In this document: positions 27,774-37,547 of the stretch, piece by piece | Layout of the letters: each line of letters opens with the position of its first letter | Position numbering within the stretch: position 1 is the stretch's first letter | NCBI GenBank assembly: GCA_963738835.1 | Contig: CAVTYH010000004.1 | Span: forward strand, 154,388-218,387 | Origin: CAVTYH01 sp963738835 | GTDB taxonomy: Bacteria > Planctomycetota > Planctomycetia > Pirellulales > JADZDJ01 | DNA: 64,000 bases | Reading direction: 5' to 3' | The notes under the pieces: generated by a model | Databases searched by the model: none | Seen by the model: the letters and a program-made list of their open reading frames with translations, nothing else | Told to the model about the DNA's origin: nothing | Program-made: the position numbers and the translations under genes

Positions 27774-30700
27774 TTACCAGCGCAGTGGCTTCTGCCACGC
27801 CTTTTTTAGCGTCGCAACTGACACATCAATCAAATGCCGATCGGCCAATGGATCGATCTCCGAAACAATCAACTGCGGCGCTTCGATGACTTCGCCGATG
27901 GCGGCATGCGGCACATCGCCCATGGCGTCTTCAAAATGCCCGACCAAATCGGCCTGGACTTCGACCAGGAAACGCGTATTTGATTCCGCAAATAACAAAA
28001 CCGTCGCCAATCCGCCGGGCACCTCGGCCGCTTCGGAGTCTGCCACGGCATGCAGCACTTCCAACAGGTACAATCTCGCTCCCAGTCCGCCGGCAAATGC
28101 CATCTCGGCAGCGGCCACGGCTAATCCGCCTTCGCTAAGGTCGTGGCAGGCCCGCACAAAACCCAAATGAATCGCCTTGTGCAAAGCATTGAATGTCGCC
28201 TTCGCCCGCCCTGGATCGACTCGTGGCACATTTCCACCGCCGTAATTGTTGACCAAGGCGAAATGCGAACCGCCCAGTTCGTTCTTCGTCTCGCCGACCT
28301 GGTACAGCACATTGCCGACGTGCTTCAGATCCATCGTCACACAGCGGCTCACATCGTCGACCTGGCCCATCGCGCTGATCAACAGCGACGGCGGAATGGC
28401 GATCGATCGTTTCTGGCCGGCGGCATCGACGTAGCGGAATTCGTTGTTGAGGCTGTCTTTGCCGCTGATGAACGGCGTGCCCAGCGCGACCGCCAGGTCG
28501 TGGCAGGCCAGTGCCGCCCGCACCAGCGAGCCCAGCGTTTCCGGCCGCTCGGTATCGCCCCAGCAGAAATTGTCGAGAATGGCGATGCGCTCCGGATCGG
28601 CACCCACGGCCACGCAATTGCGCACCGCCTCGTCGATGGCGCTGGCCGCCATGTGATACGTGTCGAAATCGCCGTACCGCGGATTCATGCCGCAACGCAA
28701 TGACGATGCCGCGACGTGACGACAGCACGGGCCGCACCACCGCCGCGTCGCTCGGGCCGTCGTTCTGACGCCGACCAGCGGCTTGATGACGCTGCCGCCT
28801 TGCACTTCGTGATCGTACTGGCGGATGACCCATTCCTTGCTGCAAACGTTGAGCGAGCCGAGAATTTTCAGCAGTGAGTCGGCGTGGTTGGCCGCGGGCT
28901 TCGTTACGGCAACGCCCTCACCCTGCCCTCTCCCCAAGGAGAGGGCTTGGGTTACCGGCGGCGTGTAGATGGCCTCGCGAACCACCGGCGGGCGGCCGTC
29001 GTGCAGGAATTGCATCGCCAGATCGGCGACTTGCTGATTCGTGATAGAACAGTGCAGCCGCCCTGTGGGCACGAAACTCGCCGATGACCGTGGCTTCGAC
29101 GCCTTCGGCTCTGCACAGCGCTTCGAATTCCGGCCAACTGATCGGGCGGAACGGAGAGCACCATTCGCTCCTGCGCTTCGGAAATCCAAATCTCGGTGTA
29201 CGACAGGCCGGCGTATTTCAGCGGGACGCGATCGAGCCAGACATCGGCGCCGATTTTCTCGCCCATCTCGCCGACGGCGCTGGAAAAGCCGCCGGCGCCG
29301 CAATCGGTGATGGCGCTGATACAGCCCGCGATCGCGCGCCTGCGAGCACCACGTCGAGCACCATCTTCTCGGTGATCGCGTTGCCGATCTGCACTGCTCC
29401 GCCGGAGAGCGATTCGCTTTCGCTGGTCAGTTCGGCGGAGCTGAACGTCGCGCCGTGGATGCCGTCGCGCCCGGTGCGGCCGCCGACGGCCACGATCAAA
29501 TCGCCGGCTTGTGGTTCTTTGAACGATTTGTCGACCGGCATCAGGCCCACGTTGCCGCAGTAGACCAGCGGATTGCCCAGGTAGCGCGGATCGAAATAAA
29601 TCGCGCCGTTGACCGTGGGAATGCCCATGCGGTTGCCGTAATCGCGCACGCCGGCCACCACGCCTTTCATCACGCGGCGTGGATGCAGCACGCCCGGCGG
29701 CAGCGAATCGGCCGGCGTGTCGGGCGGAGCGAAGCAGAACACGTCGGTGTTGCAGATCGGCTTGGCCCCCAGGCCGGTGCCCAGCGGATCGCGAATCACG
29801 CCGCCGATGCCGGTGTTCGCCCCGCCGTAGGGTTCCAGGGCCGACGGATGGTTGTGCGTTTCGACTTTGAAGACGACGTTGTACTGATCGTCGAAGCGCA
29901 CGACGCCGGCGTTGTCTTTGAACACGCTGACGCACCAGTCGCCGTTCCGCTTCTTGCAAGCCGGTGCGAATTTTCTGCGTGGCGGCGAAGATCGTTTCCT
30001 TGAGCATGTTTTCGAAATGCCGCCGCTCGCCGTTTGGCCCGCGGTAATCGATGCGGCCGGCCAGCGTTTTGTGGCTGCAATGCTCGCTCCAGGTTTGGGC
30101 GAGCGTTTCCAGCTCGACGTCGGTCGGGTCGCGGCCGAGTTCGCGAAAATGCGATCTGAATGGTCTGCATTTCGGCCAGCGACAGATACAGCTGCCCCTC
30201 GCGGCTGAGCTTCATCAAAGCCGCGTCATCCATTTCACGCAGCGGCACCGTGACCAGTTTGAATTGGTACTCGCCGCCGACTTCCAGTCGATCGAACTTT
30301 AGCGGCCCAACGACCACTTGCTCGATGGCGTCGTTGGCCAGCACTTTGGCAGCCAGTAGCGAGAGTTTTTCGGCCGGCAAATTCGCCAGCCAGAATTTTC
30401 GCAGCGTGCGGACGGCATCAACCGACAATCCAAAATCGGCAATGGCCGCCTGAGCGCTTTGGGCCACGGGATCCATCACGCCGGGCTTGGGAAGCACATG
30501 GACGAGGGTTGGCTCCGCTCCCTCTCCTCGGGGAGAGGGTTGGGGTGAGAGGGAATCCGCCCGACGCATCTCCCCCTCACCCTGCCCTCTCCCCGGGGGA
30601 GAGGGTTCTGATTGGCAAACCAACGCCGCATCGCCGACTTTGCCGACAACCGGCCGCTCCACCACTCCATCTGCAAACAGCTCGCGGGCCAATCGCTCGG

Positions 30701-30857
30701 CCTGGTCGCGTTCGAGCGGGCCTTGAATCAAATAGCCGGTCGCGGCGCTCACTTGCAAATCCGCGGCGATTCCCAGCTCCGCCGCGTCGGCAGCCACGCG
30801 CTCGGCCAGACGGTCTGGTTGGCCGGGGGCCGGATGAATGTCAATTTCCCACAGCAT
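27774..30857 (-). CDS. purL: FGAM synthase PurL, many frameshifts and two in-frame palindrome insertions
   Basis: Start MLWEIDIHPAPGQPDRLAER at 30857. The N-terminus holds two PurS-like halves, the first ending near residue 80 and the second with VLPKPGVMDPVAQSAQAAIA. Then the synthase core: LETLAQTWSEHCSHKTLAG, DDQYNVVFKVETHNHPSALE, PYGGANTGIGGVIRDPLGTG, and later GKDSLNNEFRY and ACHDLSEGGLAVAAAEMAFA. It makes FGAM from FGAR, ATP and ammonia. At least six indels (near 30150, 29965, 29335, 29040, 28740 and 28690) break the frame. Residues 84-113 and a second site at 28914-28953 encode palindromic repeats (GRGQGEG peptides). The indels look like sequence error because the homology is otherwise complete to the C-terminus. 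Confidence 0.9.
28914..28953. repeat. CCCTC palindrome inside purL
   Basis: CCCTCACCCTGCCCTCTCCCC with a GGAGAGGGCTTGGGT complementary arm. On the minus strand it is read in frame as ALSLGRGQGEG, between a conserved segment ending in YTPPVT and the following domain. Confidence 0.8.
30519..30606. repeat. Two inverted CCCTC palindromes inside purL
   Basis: One copy (30519-30553) and an oppositely oriented copy (30572-30606) form a large palindrome separated by 18 bases. Translated in purL as PSPPGRGQGEGE and then LSPQPSPRGEG. The site falls in the linker between the two PurS-like halves. Confidence 0.85.
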
Positions 30858-31685
30858 CGCGGACTTGTTTCCCCTCCGTGAGCAGTTGGCACAACTTTCG
30901 CCGGTCGCCCCGCTCCAGCGCCTTGCGAAATGCTGCCACCGTTTTCTCAAACCCGGTGAGCGACTTCAAGACGTGCCCCTGGTTTTCCAGTAGGATTTGC
31001 GTCCACAACTCCGGATCGCCGGCAGCCACGCGTGTTACATCGCGCCAACCGCTGGCCGTGAGCGGCAAATCGGCGGTCTTTGTTTTCGCAGCCAACGCAG
31101 CAGAGACGAGATGCGGCAGATGGCTGGTCGAGGATAGCGCTTTATCGTGAGCCGCAGGCGACATCATCAGGACCGTGGAGCCCAGGCCCGACCAAAAATC
31201 GGCAATGCCTTGCACATCGTCGGGCTGGCTGCGCCTCGAGGGTGTGACGACAACCACTCGACCATCAAACAAATCGGCCCGCGCAAATGTCACACCGCTT
31301 TTCTCAGTGCCGGCCAATGGATGGCTGCCGACAAAACGTTTGTTCTTGGCGAGCGACGATTCGACTTTGGCGATGATCGTGCCTTTGGTGCTGCCGGCAT
31401 CGGTCAGCAAGGCGTGATCGGGCGCGGCGGCAGCGGCCTGCAAAAGGTGGTCGGCGATTTGCGACACCGGCGTGCAAACAACGACTAAATCGGCATTGGC
31501 CACACCTTGATCGATTTTCAGCGCTGCTTCGGTAATCGCGCCCTGTTGTTTCGCCTTCTTCAAGTTCGCTTGTCGCCGTCCAATGCCAATGACATTGTCG
31601 GCCAGCCCGCGCGGCGCAATGCCAACCCGATCGAGCCGCCAATCAGTCCGACGCCGACAATCGCGACATTTTTCCAGCGTTGCAT
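30841..31685 (-). CDS. tyrA: Prephenate dehydrogenase, one frameshift near the start
   Basis: MQRWKNVAIVGVGLIGGSIG starts at 31685 and carries the Rossmann GxGLxGGS motif; after an indel near 31608 it continues LADNVIGIGRR. Further motifs: ADLVVVCTPVSQIADHL, LLTDAGSTKGTI, RFVGSHPLAGTEKSGVTFAR, and STSHLPHLVSAALA in the C-terminal dimer domain. About 280 residues. It oxidises prephenate (or arogenate) for tyrosine synthesis. Its stop overlaps the purL start by 17 bases, implying translational coupling between an aromatic and a purine gene. Confidence 0.92.
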
Positions 31686-32796
31686 GGCGAAGAAAAACCT
31701 CGGGTGCAAACCCCGTCAAATTAACGACCTTTGTAACGGCACAACGGTTCACAGGCTAGGGCCGGTAGTTCTTGGTCACTCGACCAAGCCCAGGGGTTGC
31801 GGGCACCATCGCCGCGACGGTCCTTGGGCTTGCGCACTATCCGGCTTGAAACTTGAAACGGGATCAAGAACACGCGCTCGCACAAAAATAAAAATCGATG
31901 GGACAATGTTGGGAAAACGAGCCTGGAAAACGCGGCATTTTTGAAAAACATTGCGACATGACTGTGACACGGCAATTGTCCATGGTCCGTGGTCCGTTGT
32001 TATTCTTTCTCCCTCTCTCCTTGCGCTCGGAGTGCCGGAGTGAGGGGGCTGCATGCTGTGTGGTCCGTTGCAACTGACCACGGACCACGGACACGCCTGC
32101 GCACCAAAAATAAAAAACGAGGGTAAAGTGTTCGTGCGAAACCCTCGTAAAAACCAGTGTTTTGCGCCAAACATTTTGTCATCACTTTACCATGCCACGC
32201 GCGACTGGCAGCTCAGCAGATTTTTCACCGCGGAGGGCGCAGAGTCACGCAGAGGAGTCGCAGGAAGCTGCAAAACCATTCTTGATCGCTCCGCGCTTCC
32301 TCGGCGAACCTCCGCGTCCTTGCGGTTAATTGCTGGACTTCCGCGCCAGGCCGGCCCAGCCCGGGGCGGGGCTGGCCCGAGGCTGGGAAATTCTTGCTCA
32401 ATTGTCAAATAGCGACAGTCGGCGATCTTTCGGCAAGGTCGCCCCCGGTCATTGACCAAGGGCTAATTGCGGGAAATGAAGCGACCGAAAGGGACCCAGA
32501 GTTCCGACGACCATTGTAGCATGTTAGTGTACAAATGTAAACATATGTTTTTGAGCCAGCCGGATTGGATGAAGGGGTTGATAAACGGCAGCTCAGTCGC
32601 GCCATGATTTGTGTCGGATAGGGCAGCATGCCGATCTCTGACGATAAGCGGCAAAGAAGTTACGGATTTTCGCCGCGGCGTTTCCCCAACTGGCTGTCTC
32701 GAAACAAATTACACATTTGATCGCGCAGAATGTCCAGCTATATTGTGGGAAGGTTTCACAACATTTCGGTCGTAGAATCTTTCGTTAGGCTTCACC
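31686..32796. other. 1.1 kb repeat-rich intergenic region
   Basis: No gene is supported here. It holds a CCCTC-type palindrome (32010-32047), a pair of related AT-rich segments beginning CACAAAAATAAAAATCGA and CACCAAAAATAAAAAACGA (near 31881 and 32101), two GTGGTCCG-type inverted motifs around 31981-32090, and a CACCGCGGAGGGCGCAGAG / TCCGCGTCCTTGCGG segment (32228-32328). These are intergenic repeat types often seen in Planctomycetes. From about 32500 it is AT-richer and carries the promoter for the gene at 32797. Confidence 0.6.
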
Positions 32797-33165
32797 ATGA
32801 GTGCATCACCACTTGATACATTTACCAAGGCAATGCTGGAAGAATACGAATTTCCCGGCACCGATGCCGCCGTAGTCTTTGTTTCAGAGGGACAGACTCC
32901 ATCACCCGAAGTGGATGAAGTTTTGAAGCGTTCAGGCCAGCAGCGATGGTTCCCCGTTCCCGGCGGTCATAACGCGAAGGTGCCTTGGCATTTTTCAAAA
33001 GGTTTTGAGTCGTTATTTGAACGGGAGAAAGGGGGATGGGATCACGAACACTGCGATTTTTGCAATAAGCACATTTACATGGGAGAGTTGTGTTGGACTG
33101 CCGACTCCGGGCATGGCATTTGGATATTTTGCAAAGAGTGTTACAAAAAGTTGCGCGCGAAATGA
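32797..33165 (+). CDS. Hypothetical protein with C-terminal zinc-ribbon-like cysteines
   Basis: 122 residues from ATG 32797. The C-terminal half has HEHCDFCNKHIYMGELCWT and IWIFCKECYKKLRAK, two CxxC pairs that can bind one zinc ion. The N-terminus (LDTFTKAMLEEYEFPGTDAA) is acidic and unmatched. AT-richer than neighbours and isolated, hinting at acquisition. No function can be assigned. Confidence 0.65.
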   Translation: MSASPLDTFTKAMLEEYEFPGTDAAVVFVSEGQTPSPEVDEVLKRSGQQRWFPVPGGHNAKVPWHFSKGFESLFEREKGGWDHEHCDFCNKHIYMGELCWTADSGHGIWIFCKECYKKLRAK

Positions 33166-33378
33166 AGCCTAGCCAGAGCGCTGTAGCGAACCCGGCCATC
33201 GCACTCTGGTTGCAATCGTGGCTCCACGTGGGCCGGGTCGCGGAGCTTGGGTCGTTAGCTCTCGAGGCACAGGGTCGATCAATTTTGCATTCCGGGTTCA
33301 TAAACGAGCTAGACGTTGTGATATAATTTGGGCAGTCGGTTAATCGAGCTTAACGTCCGCCGTACTTGGATTTGAAAT

Positions 33379-33600
33379 ATGACACATGTCACCATCGACT
33401 CTGCGACCGAAGCCAAATTGCAAGGCGATGAGCCGCTTGTGTTGTGCAACGAAGCGGGGAAGGTGCTGGGATATTTTCACCGGGTGATTCCGGCCGGCAG
33501 CATCAAGTCGCCGTTTTCGGACGAAGAGATTGAACGGCTTAGCCAGCAGCGTACAGGCAGTCCGCTATCCGAAGTGCTGAAGCGGATTGGTGCGATATGA
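33379..33600 (+). CDS. Antitoxin-like small protein
   Basis: 73 residues: MTHVTIDSATEAKLQGDEPL, then VLCNEAGKVLGYFHRV, and a helical FSDEEIERLSQQRTGSPLSE end. This short family is common in Planctomycetes just upstream of RelE/ParE-like toxins. Its stop overlaps the ATG of the next frame (ATGA), the arrangement of a toxin-antitoxin pair. The antitoxin role is inferred from context. Confidence 0.6.
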   Translation: MTHVTIDSATEAKLQGDEPLVLCNEAGKVLGYFHRVIPAGSIKSPFSDEEIERLSQQRTGSPLSEVLKRIGAI

Positions 33601-33701
33601 AGTTCACCGTGTTGTGGACTCCATCAGGAGTGGCCCGGACGAATGTCCGGGCGGCGCAAGCCGCAAGAGGCTCTTGGGCAGGAGTTGGAATCCTCAGTTG
33701 A
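33597..33701 (+). pseudogene. Truncated RelE/ParE-type toxin remnant
   Basis: Overlaps the antitoxin stop by four bases. It opens MKFTVLWTPSG, as such toxins commonly do, but diverges at once into a GCCCGGAC-GAAT-GTCCGGGC hairpin (33633-33652), and the frame stops at 33699. Only the first ten or so codons look genuine. The rest of the toxin seems replaced by repeat sequence. Confidence 0.5.
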
Positions 33702-33712
33702 ACTGAGGTTTT
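33692..33712 (+). terminator. Probable terminator
   Basis: CCTCAGTT and AACTGAGG (33692-33708) form a perfect palindrome followed by TTTT. It lies between the toxin remnant and the convergent sigma factor gene. Confidence 0.45.
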
Positions 33713-33807
33713 CTCACGGCCTCCTGTCGCCGGCGCAACCTCGACGCGCCTGCGGCATTGTCGAGGCCACCCACGGTTTAACATTCAGCCGCAAACGGCG
33801 TCTCGTT

Positions 33808-34661
33808 TCACACCTCCACCGCCTGCACGTCCCCTTCCAAACCGGCCGCTAACTTGTGCAGCGCTTCGGTTTCAATCTGCCGCACGCGTTCGCGGGTCAG
33901 ACCCAGGGCTTCGCCGATTTCTTTCAGCGTGCGCGGCTCGTTATCTTCCAGGCCGAAACGCAGCTTGAGCACGGTGGCTTCGCGGGCATCCATGGTGGCC
34001 AGCATCTGCATCACATGGAACAGGTTGTCGCTGTTCAGCAGCATTTCCTCGGGCGGCTTCATGGCCTCGTCCATAACCATCTCGCCCAGCGACCAGCCAG
34101 CTTCCGGCTGATCGGTCTGCGGCGTGCTGTTGTAGATGCGGATGGCTTTTTTGATGATCGAAAGCTTTTTGCGGGGCAGCCCCAGCACGCGGCCAATTTC
34201 TTCCGGCGTCGGCGAGCGGCCAAGTTCTTCCGAGAGCCGCGCCGTGGCCCGTCGCCATTTGGAAAGCAGCTCGACCATGTAGGCCGGAATGCGGATAGTC
34301 TTGGCGGAATTGATCAGCGCCCGTTTGATCGATTGCTTGATCCAGTAGCTGGCATAGGTGCTGAAGCGGGTACCCATCGCCGGGTCGAAACCTTCGACGC
34401 GCGCAGCAGGCCCAGGTTTCCCTCTTCGATGAGGTCCTGCAAGCCCAGACCTTTGCCGGTGTAGCCGCGGGCGATGTTCACGACCAGCCGCAAGTTCGCA
34501 CGGACCATGCGGTCACGGGCCTGCACGTTGCCCTGCCCGATGGCAATGGCCAGCTCTTGCTCTTGAGCCGCATTGAGCAGGGCGGTTTCGTTGATTTCGC
34601 GAAGGTAAGTTTCGAGCGGCGATTGAACGGCCGACGAAGGACGGCGCCTGGTGGTTGGCAT
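33808..34661 (-). CDS. RNA polymerase sigma-70 family factor, one frameshift
   Basis: About 284 residues from MPTTRRRPSSAVQSPLETYL at 34661. Region 1.2/2: YLREINETALLNAAQEQELA, RMVRANLRLVVNIARGYTGK, GLGLQDLIEEGNLGLLRA. A missing G near 34400 shifts the frame; it resumes as VEGFDPAMGTRFSTYASYWI and KQSIKRALINSAKTIRIP, then region 4 with LKEIGEALGLTRERVRQIET. It is the short group 1/2 type, lacking the long N-terminal domain of RpoD. An essential-class gene broken this way argues for sequence error. Confidence 0.92.
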
Positions 34662-35206
34662 AGGTGATTCAATAGGGTGAGCCGGGACGTTGCCGCCTGC
34701 ACAAACTTAGCTATCGACGCGGCTTTCTCCGTCTCTGCAATCGCGGCCCACGGCGATGACATGAGCCGACTGTAGCCACGGTGCGGAACGTTCCGGAATC
34801 GACGGCCCCGCCGATTCCGCAGGGGCTTATCGATTGCCACGGGCCACGTACGTGAATCGGCCCAATTGCGTCGGTTAGAACGGCAACACGCAGATGCACA
34901 CGGCAAATCGGTTGTGCCTCCTGTGCCGAGAGTATGCCGGAAACAGCTTGTCCTCGAGTGCCAATGGCTCTGCCAGTGCTGCGGCAAGTGGGACGGCACT
35001 TTGCAGGAAAACACTGGCAGAGCCAGTGGCGCCCTAAACCGAGTGGAGCGGTCAATTTCCAATTGCGAGCGGGAATGTTCACCAAACGCAACAATCGCAA
35101 GCTAAATACCTGTAGGCAGGAAGAATTCTCCCGACCGACACGGCCGGGCTATGTTCTGATTGCTGCCTCCAACTCACTGCCCACCAACCCTCCTGCCCTA
35201 CCCACC
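34662..35206. other. 545 bp intergenic region with a long inverted repeat
   Basis: No gene is supported between the sigma factor and motA, which are divergent. At 34960-34978 and 35012-35030 two 19-base arms (GCCAATGGCTCTGCCAGTG and its complement, one mismatch) form a hairpin with a GC-rich loop. Confidence 0.6.
34960..35030. repeat. 19-bp inverted repeat with CTGGCAGAGCCAG core
   Basis: Arms at 34960-34978 and 35012-35030 with one mismatch; each arm contains its own near-palindrome (TGGCTCTGCCA). It resembles dispersed planctomycete hairpins. Confidence 0.65.
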
Positions 35207-36067
35207 ATGTTCGTCATCGTTGGCGGCCTGATTGTGTTTGGCTGCGTTTTGGCCGGTTTCATGATGGCTGGCGGCCAAATCGGCGCGCTCATCCACCCGT
35301 CGGAATTTGTGACCATTGGCGGGGCCGCCTTTGGCGCCTTGGTGTTAATGACGCCGATCAAAGTGCTGAAGGATCTCTTCAAAGGGGTGTTGGCCTCTTT
35401 GAAAGGCTCGCCCTACAACAAGCAGTCTTACAACGATCTGTTTAAGTTGCTGTACGATTTGCTGCGGACGGCGCGGCGCGATGGGCTGTTGGCGCTCGAT
35501 TCGCACGTTTCCAATCCCGAAGAGAGCGAAATCTTCAACAAATACCCGAAGCTGGCCGCCGATCATCACGTGGTCGAGTTCATTTGCGGGGCGCTGGTGC
35601 CGGTGCTCGATGGAACCGCCAAGCCCGAACAACTGGCTTCGCTGCTGGAAGCCGAATTGCGGGTGATCGAAGAAGAACATCACGCGCCCATTGTGGCGCT
35701 TTCCAAAACCGCCGACGCCATGCCGGGTTTTGGCATCGTGGCGGCCGTGCTGGGCATCGTGGTGACGATGGGCTCCATCGGCGGGCCAGCCGAAGAAATT
35801 GGCGAAAAAGTCGGCGCGGCATTGGTTGGCACGTTCCTGGGGATTTTGATTTCGTACGGTTTTCTGGCCCCGATGTGCGGCCGGATGGAATTCTTGGGCA
35901 AGACCGAACTCGATTTTTTCAAAACCATCGCCTGCGTCATCTTGGCGTTCTTCAACGATCTGCCGCCGAAGGTGGCCATCGAACAAGGCCGCCGCGGCGT
36001 GTGCAGCGAATCACGGCCAAACCGAGAAGAACTAGATGCATTGTTCAAGGAAGCGGAAGCGGGATAG
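35207..36067 (+). CDS. motA: Flagellar motor stator protein MotA
   Basis: Start ATG 35207 (MFVIVGGLIVFGCVLAGFMM). Four membrane segments, the first two near residues 1-50 and the last two in PGFGIVAAVLGIVVTMGSIG and VGAALVGTFLGILISYGFLA, with the cytoplasmic loop between. Charged PHYSIOL-type residues appear around LAADHHVVEFICGALVP. About 286 residues, as usual. With MotB it forms the proton channel that drives flagellar rotation. MotB follows after a repeat-bearing gap of about 200 bases. Confidence 0.93.
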   Translation: MFVIVGGLIVFGCVLAGFMMAGGQIGALIHPSEFVTIGGAAFGALVLMTPIKVLKDLFKGVLASLKGSPYNKQSYNDLFKLLYDLLRTARRDGLLALDSHVSNPEESEIFNKYPKLAADHHVVEFICGALVPVLDGTAKPEQLASLLEAELRVIEEEHHAPIVALSKTADAMPGFGIVAAVLGIVVTMGSIGGPAEEIGEKVGAALVGTFLGILISYGFLAPMCGRMEFLGKTELDFFKTIACVILAFFNDLPPKVAIEQGRRGVCSESRPNREELDALFKEAEAG

Positions 36068-36072
36068 GAACA

Positions 36073-36195
36073 AATGACGAAATTCGAAGGACGAATGAAA
36101 TTCCAAATCTCAAATTCCAATTGATAGCCAGTACAACAGTTTCGACATTCGAGCTTGGAATTTGGTGCTTGATTCGTCATTCGAATTTCGTCATT
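36073..36195. repeat. Inverted AATGACGAAATTCGA repeat between motA and motB
   Basis: AATGACGAAATTCGA (36073-36087) pairs perfectly with 36181-36195. Further ATTCGTC, GACGAAT and TTGGAATTTG pieces lie inside. A related AATGACGAAATTC unit occurs at 45837-45867. Confidence 0.75.
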
Positions 36196-36270
36196 CGCAC
36201 TGATACGGCAATTTATTACCAATCGATTGCGCTTTGTTGATCTGATTTCAACCTAACGGATTAACGACCC

Positions 36271-37098
36271 ATGGCTGCAGGTGGCGGCGGTGCCTGGAAG
36301 GTGGCTTACGCGGACTTTGTGACCGCGATGATGGCATTTTTCCTGGTGATGTGGATCACGGCGCAGAGCAACTCCGTCAAGCAAGCGATCTCGCGGTATT
36401 TCGAACATCCGTACGATGCATCCTCGCGATCGCCCGTTCCGTCGAAATCGTCGTCCGGCGCATCGCTAATTCCGCTGCATCGTGAGATGGACGGCATTGC
36501 TCCCAAGGCCAGCTCGAAAGGGAAAACCGCCTGGGGCGGCGGCATGATTACCGACGACGCGCCGCCGGCCGATCCGGACAACGTGCCCAGAACCGGCGGC
36601 CTGCGCAAACGCAGCGGCGTGCTGCTGCGTCAGTCGGACGATACCGGCATGGGCACCATCCTGCTGTTCGCTGGCAATTCCACGGCCCTTGACGACCGCG
36701 CCAAACAAGCGCTGAACGAAGTCGTGCCGCGGTTTCTCGGCAAGCTCAACAAGATTGAAATCCGCGGCCACACCGCCGCAGGTGCGACGGCGTCTGCGAG
36801 CGCCAGCGGTGAGACCTCGCTTCCCGACGCCTGGCAACTTTCTTACAGCCGCTGCCTGGCGACGATGAAATATCTGGAGGCGCACGGCATCGAGGCCAAG
36901 CGCATTCGCCTCAGCCAGGCTGGCATTTACGAACCGCCAACTGAAAATGATCTCACCGCCTCGCCGTCCAGTTCGCGGGTCGAAGTTTACATGCTGGGTG
37001 AATACGCCGACGATTATTTGGCCGTTCCGCCCCAGCAAACCGAATCCACCACCGGCGATCAAGATGCGGTTGTCACCAAGCGTTCGGGCGAAAACTAA
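36271..37098 (+). CDS. motB: Flagellar motor protein MotB (OmpA domain)
   Basis: 275 residues. WKVAYADFVTAMMAFFLVMW at 9-28 is the single membrane helix with the proton-carrying Asp. After a Ser/Pro-rich plug region comes an OmpA-like peptidoglycan-binding domain: LLFAGNSTALDDRAKQALNE, NKIEIRGHTAAG, AWQLSYSRCLATMKYLEAHG and RIRLSQAGIYEPP. It anchors the stator to the wall. Planctomycetes do have peptidoglycan, consistent with this domain being kept. It pairs with motA immediately upstream. Confidence 0.92.
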   Translation: MAAGGGGAWKVAYADFVTAMMAFFLVMWITAQSNSVKQAISRYFEHPYDASSRSPVPSKSSSGASLIPLHREMDGIAPKASSKGKTAWGGGMITDDAPPADPDNVPRTGGLRKRSGVLLRQSDDTGMGTILLFAGNSTALDDRAKQALNEVVPRFLGKLNKIEIRGHTAAGATASASASGETSLPDAWQLSYSRCLATMKYLEAHGIEAKRIRLSQAGIYEPPTENDLTASPSSSRVEVYMLGEYADDYLAVPPQQTESTTGDQDAVVTKRSGEN

Positions 37099-37547
37099 AG
37101 TTCGGCGGGAAAACCCGTCCGTAGGCAACCGAGCGGCCGAATGCGATTAGATCGCATAGCGTGCTAGCCGCCTGTGCCGGATCGGTGCGCAAAAAGCGAC
37201 CGTTATTCGAGAATTCGCCAAGCCAATAGTCGTGGTAAACGGCGAGCCGGACCCTCCAAAGGCCTTGGGAAACCAGCGATTCATCCAGCAATTTATGGTT
37301 CTGGGCGAAAATCTCGGCGGGCGACCAATAGTTTATAAGCCGATCCCAAAATAATTCTTGACTCGGCTGACGTTCCGGTTTAGCATCAGGTTCTGTTGAT
37401 CGTTACCAGCCGGAATGCATTGATCGATCAGCACCCGTTTATTAGGAGACTTTCCGCGGCGATAACACCCGCGAACCGGTCGACGGCACGAAGCTCCGCC
37501 GGGCAGTACATCTTGGTTGATACATCTTGAAATGGGGGAAGCTTCTC
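37099..37547. other. 449 bp without a recognisable gene
   Basis: Sits between motB and the LamG PEP-CTERM gene. Nothing convincing was found; the last 20 bases carry the GGGGGAAG ribosome site for the next gene. Confidence 0.45.

Noticed and set aside
33808..34661. Programmed frameshifting or recoding as the cause of split genes
   Set aside because: Shifts occur in many unrelated genes at differing contexts and directions, without slippery heptamers plus downstream structure, so sequence error fits better.
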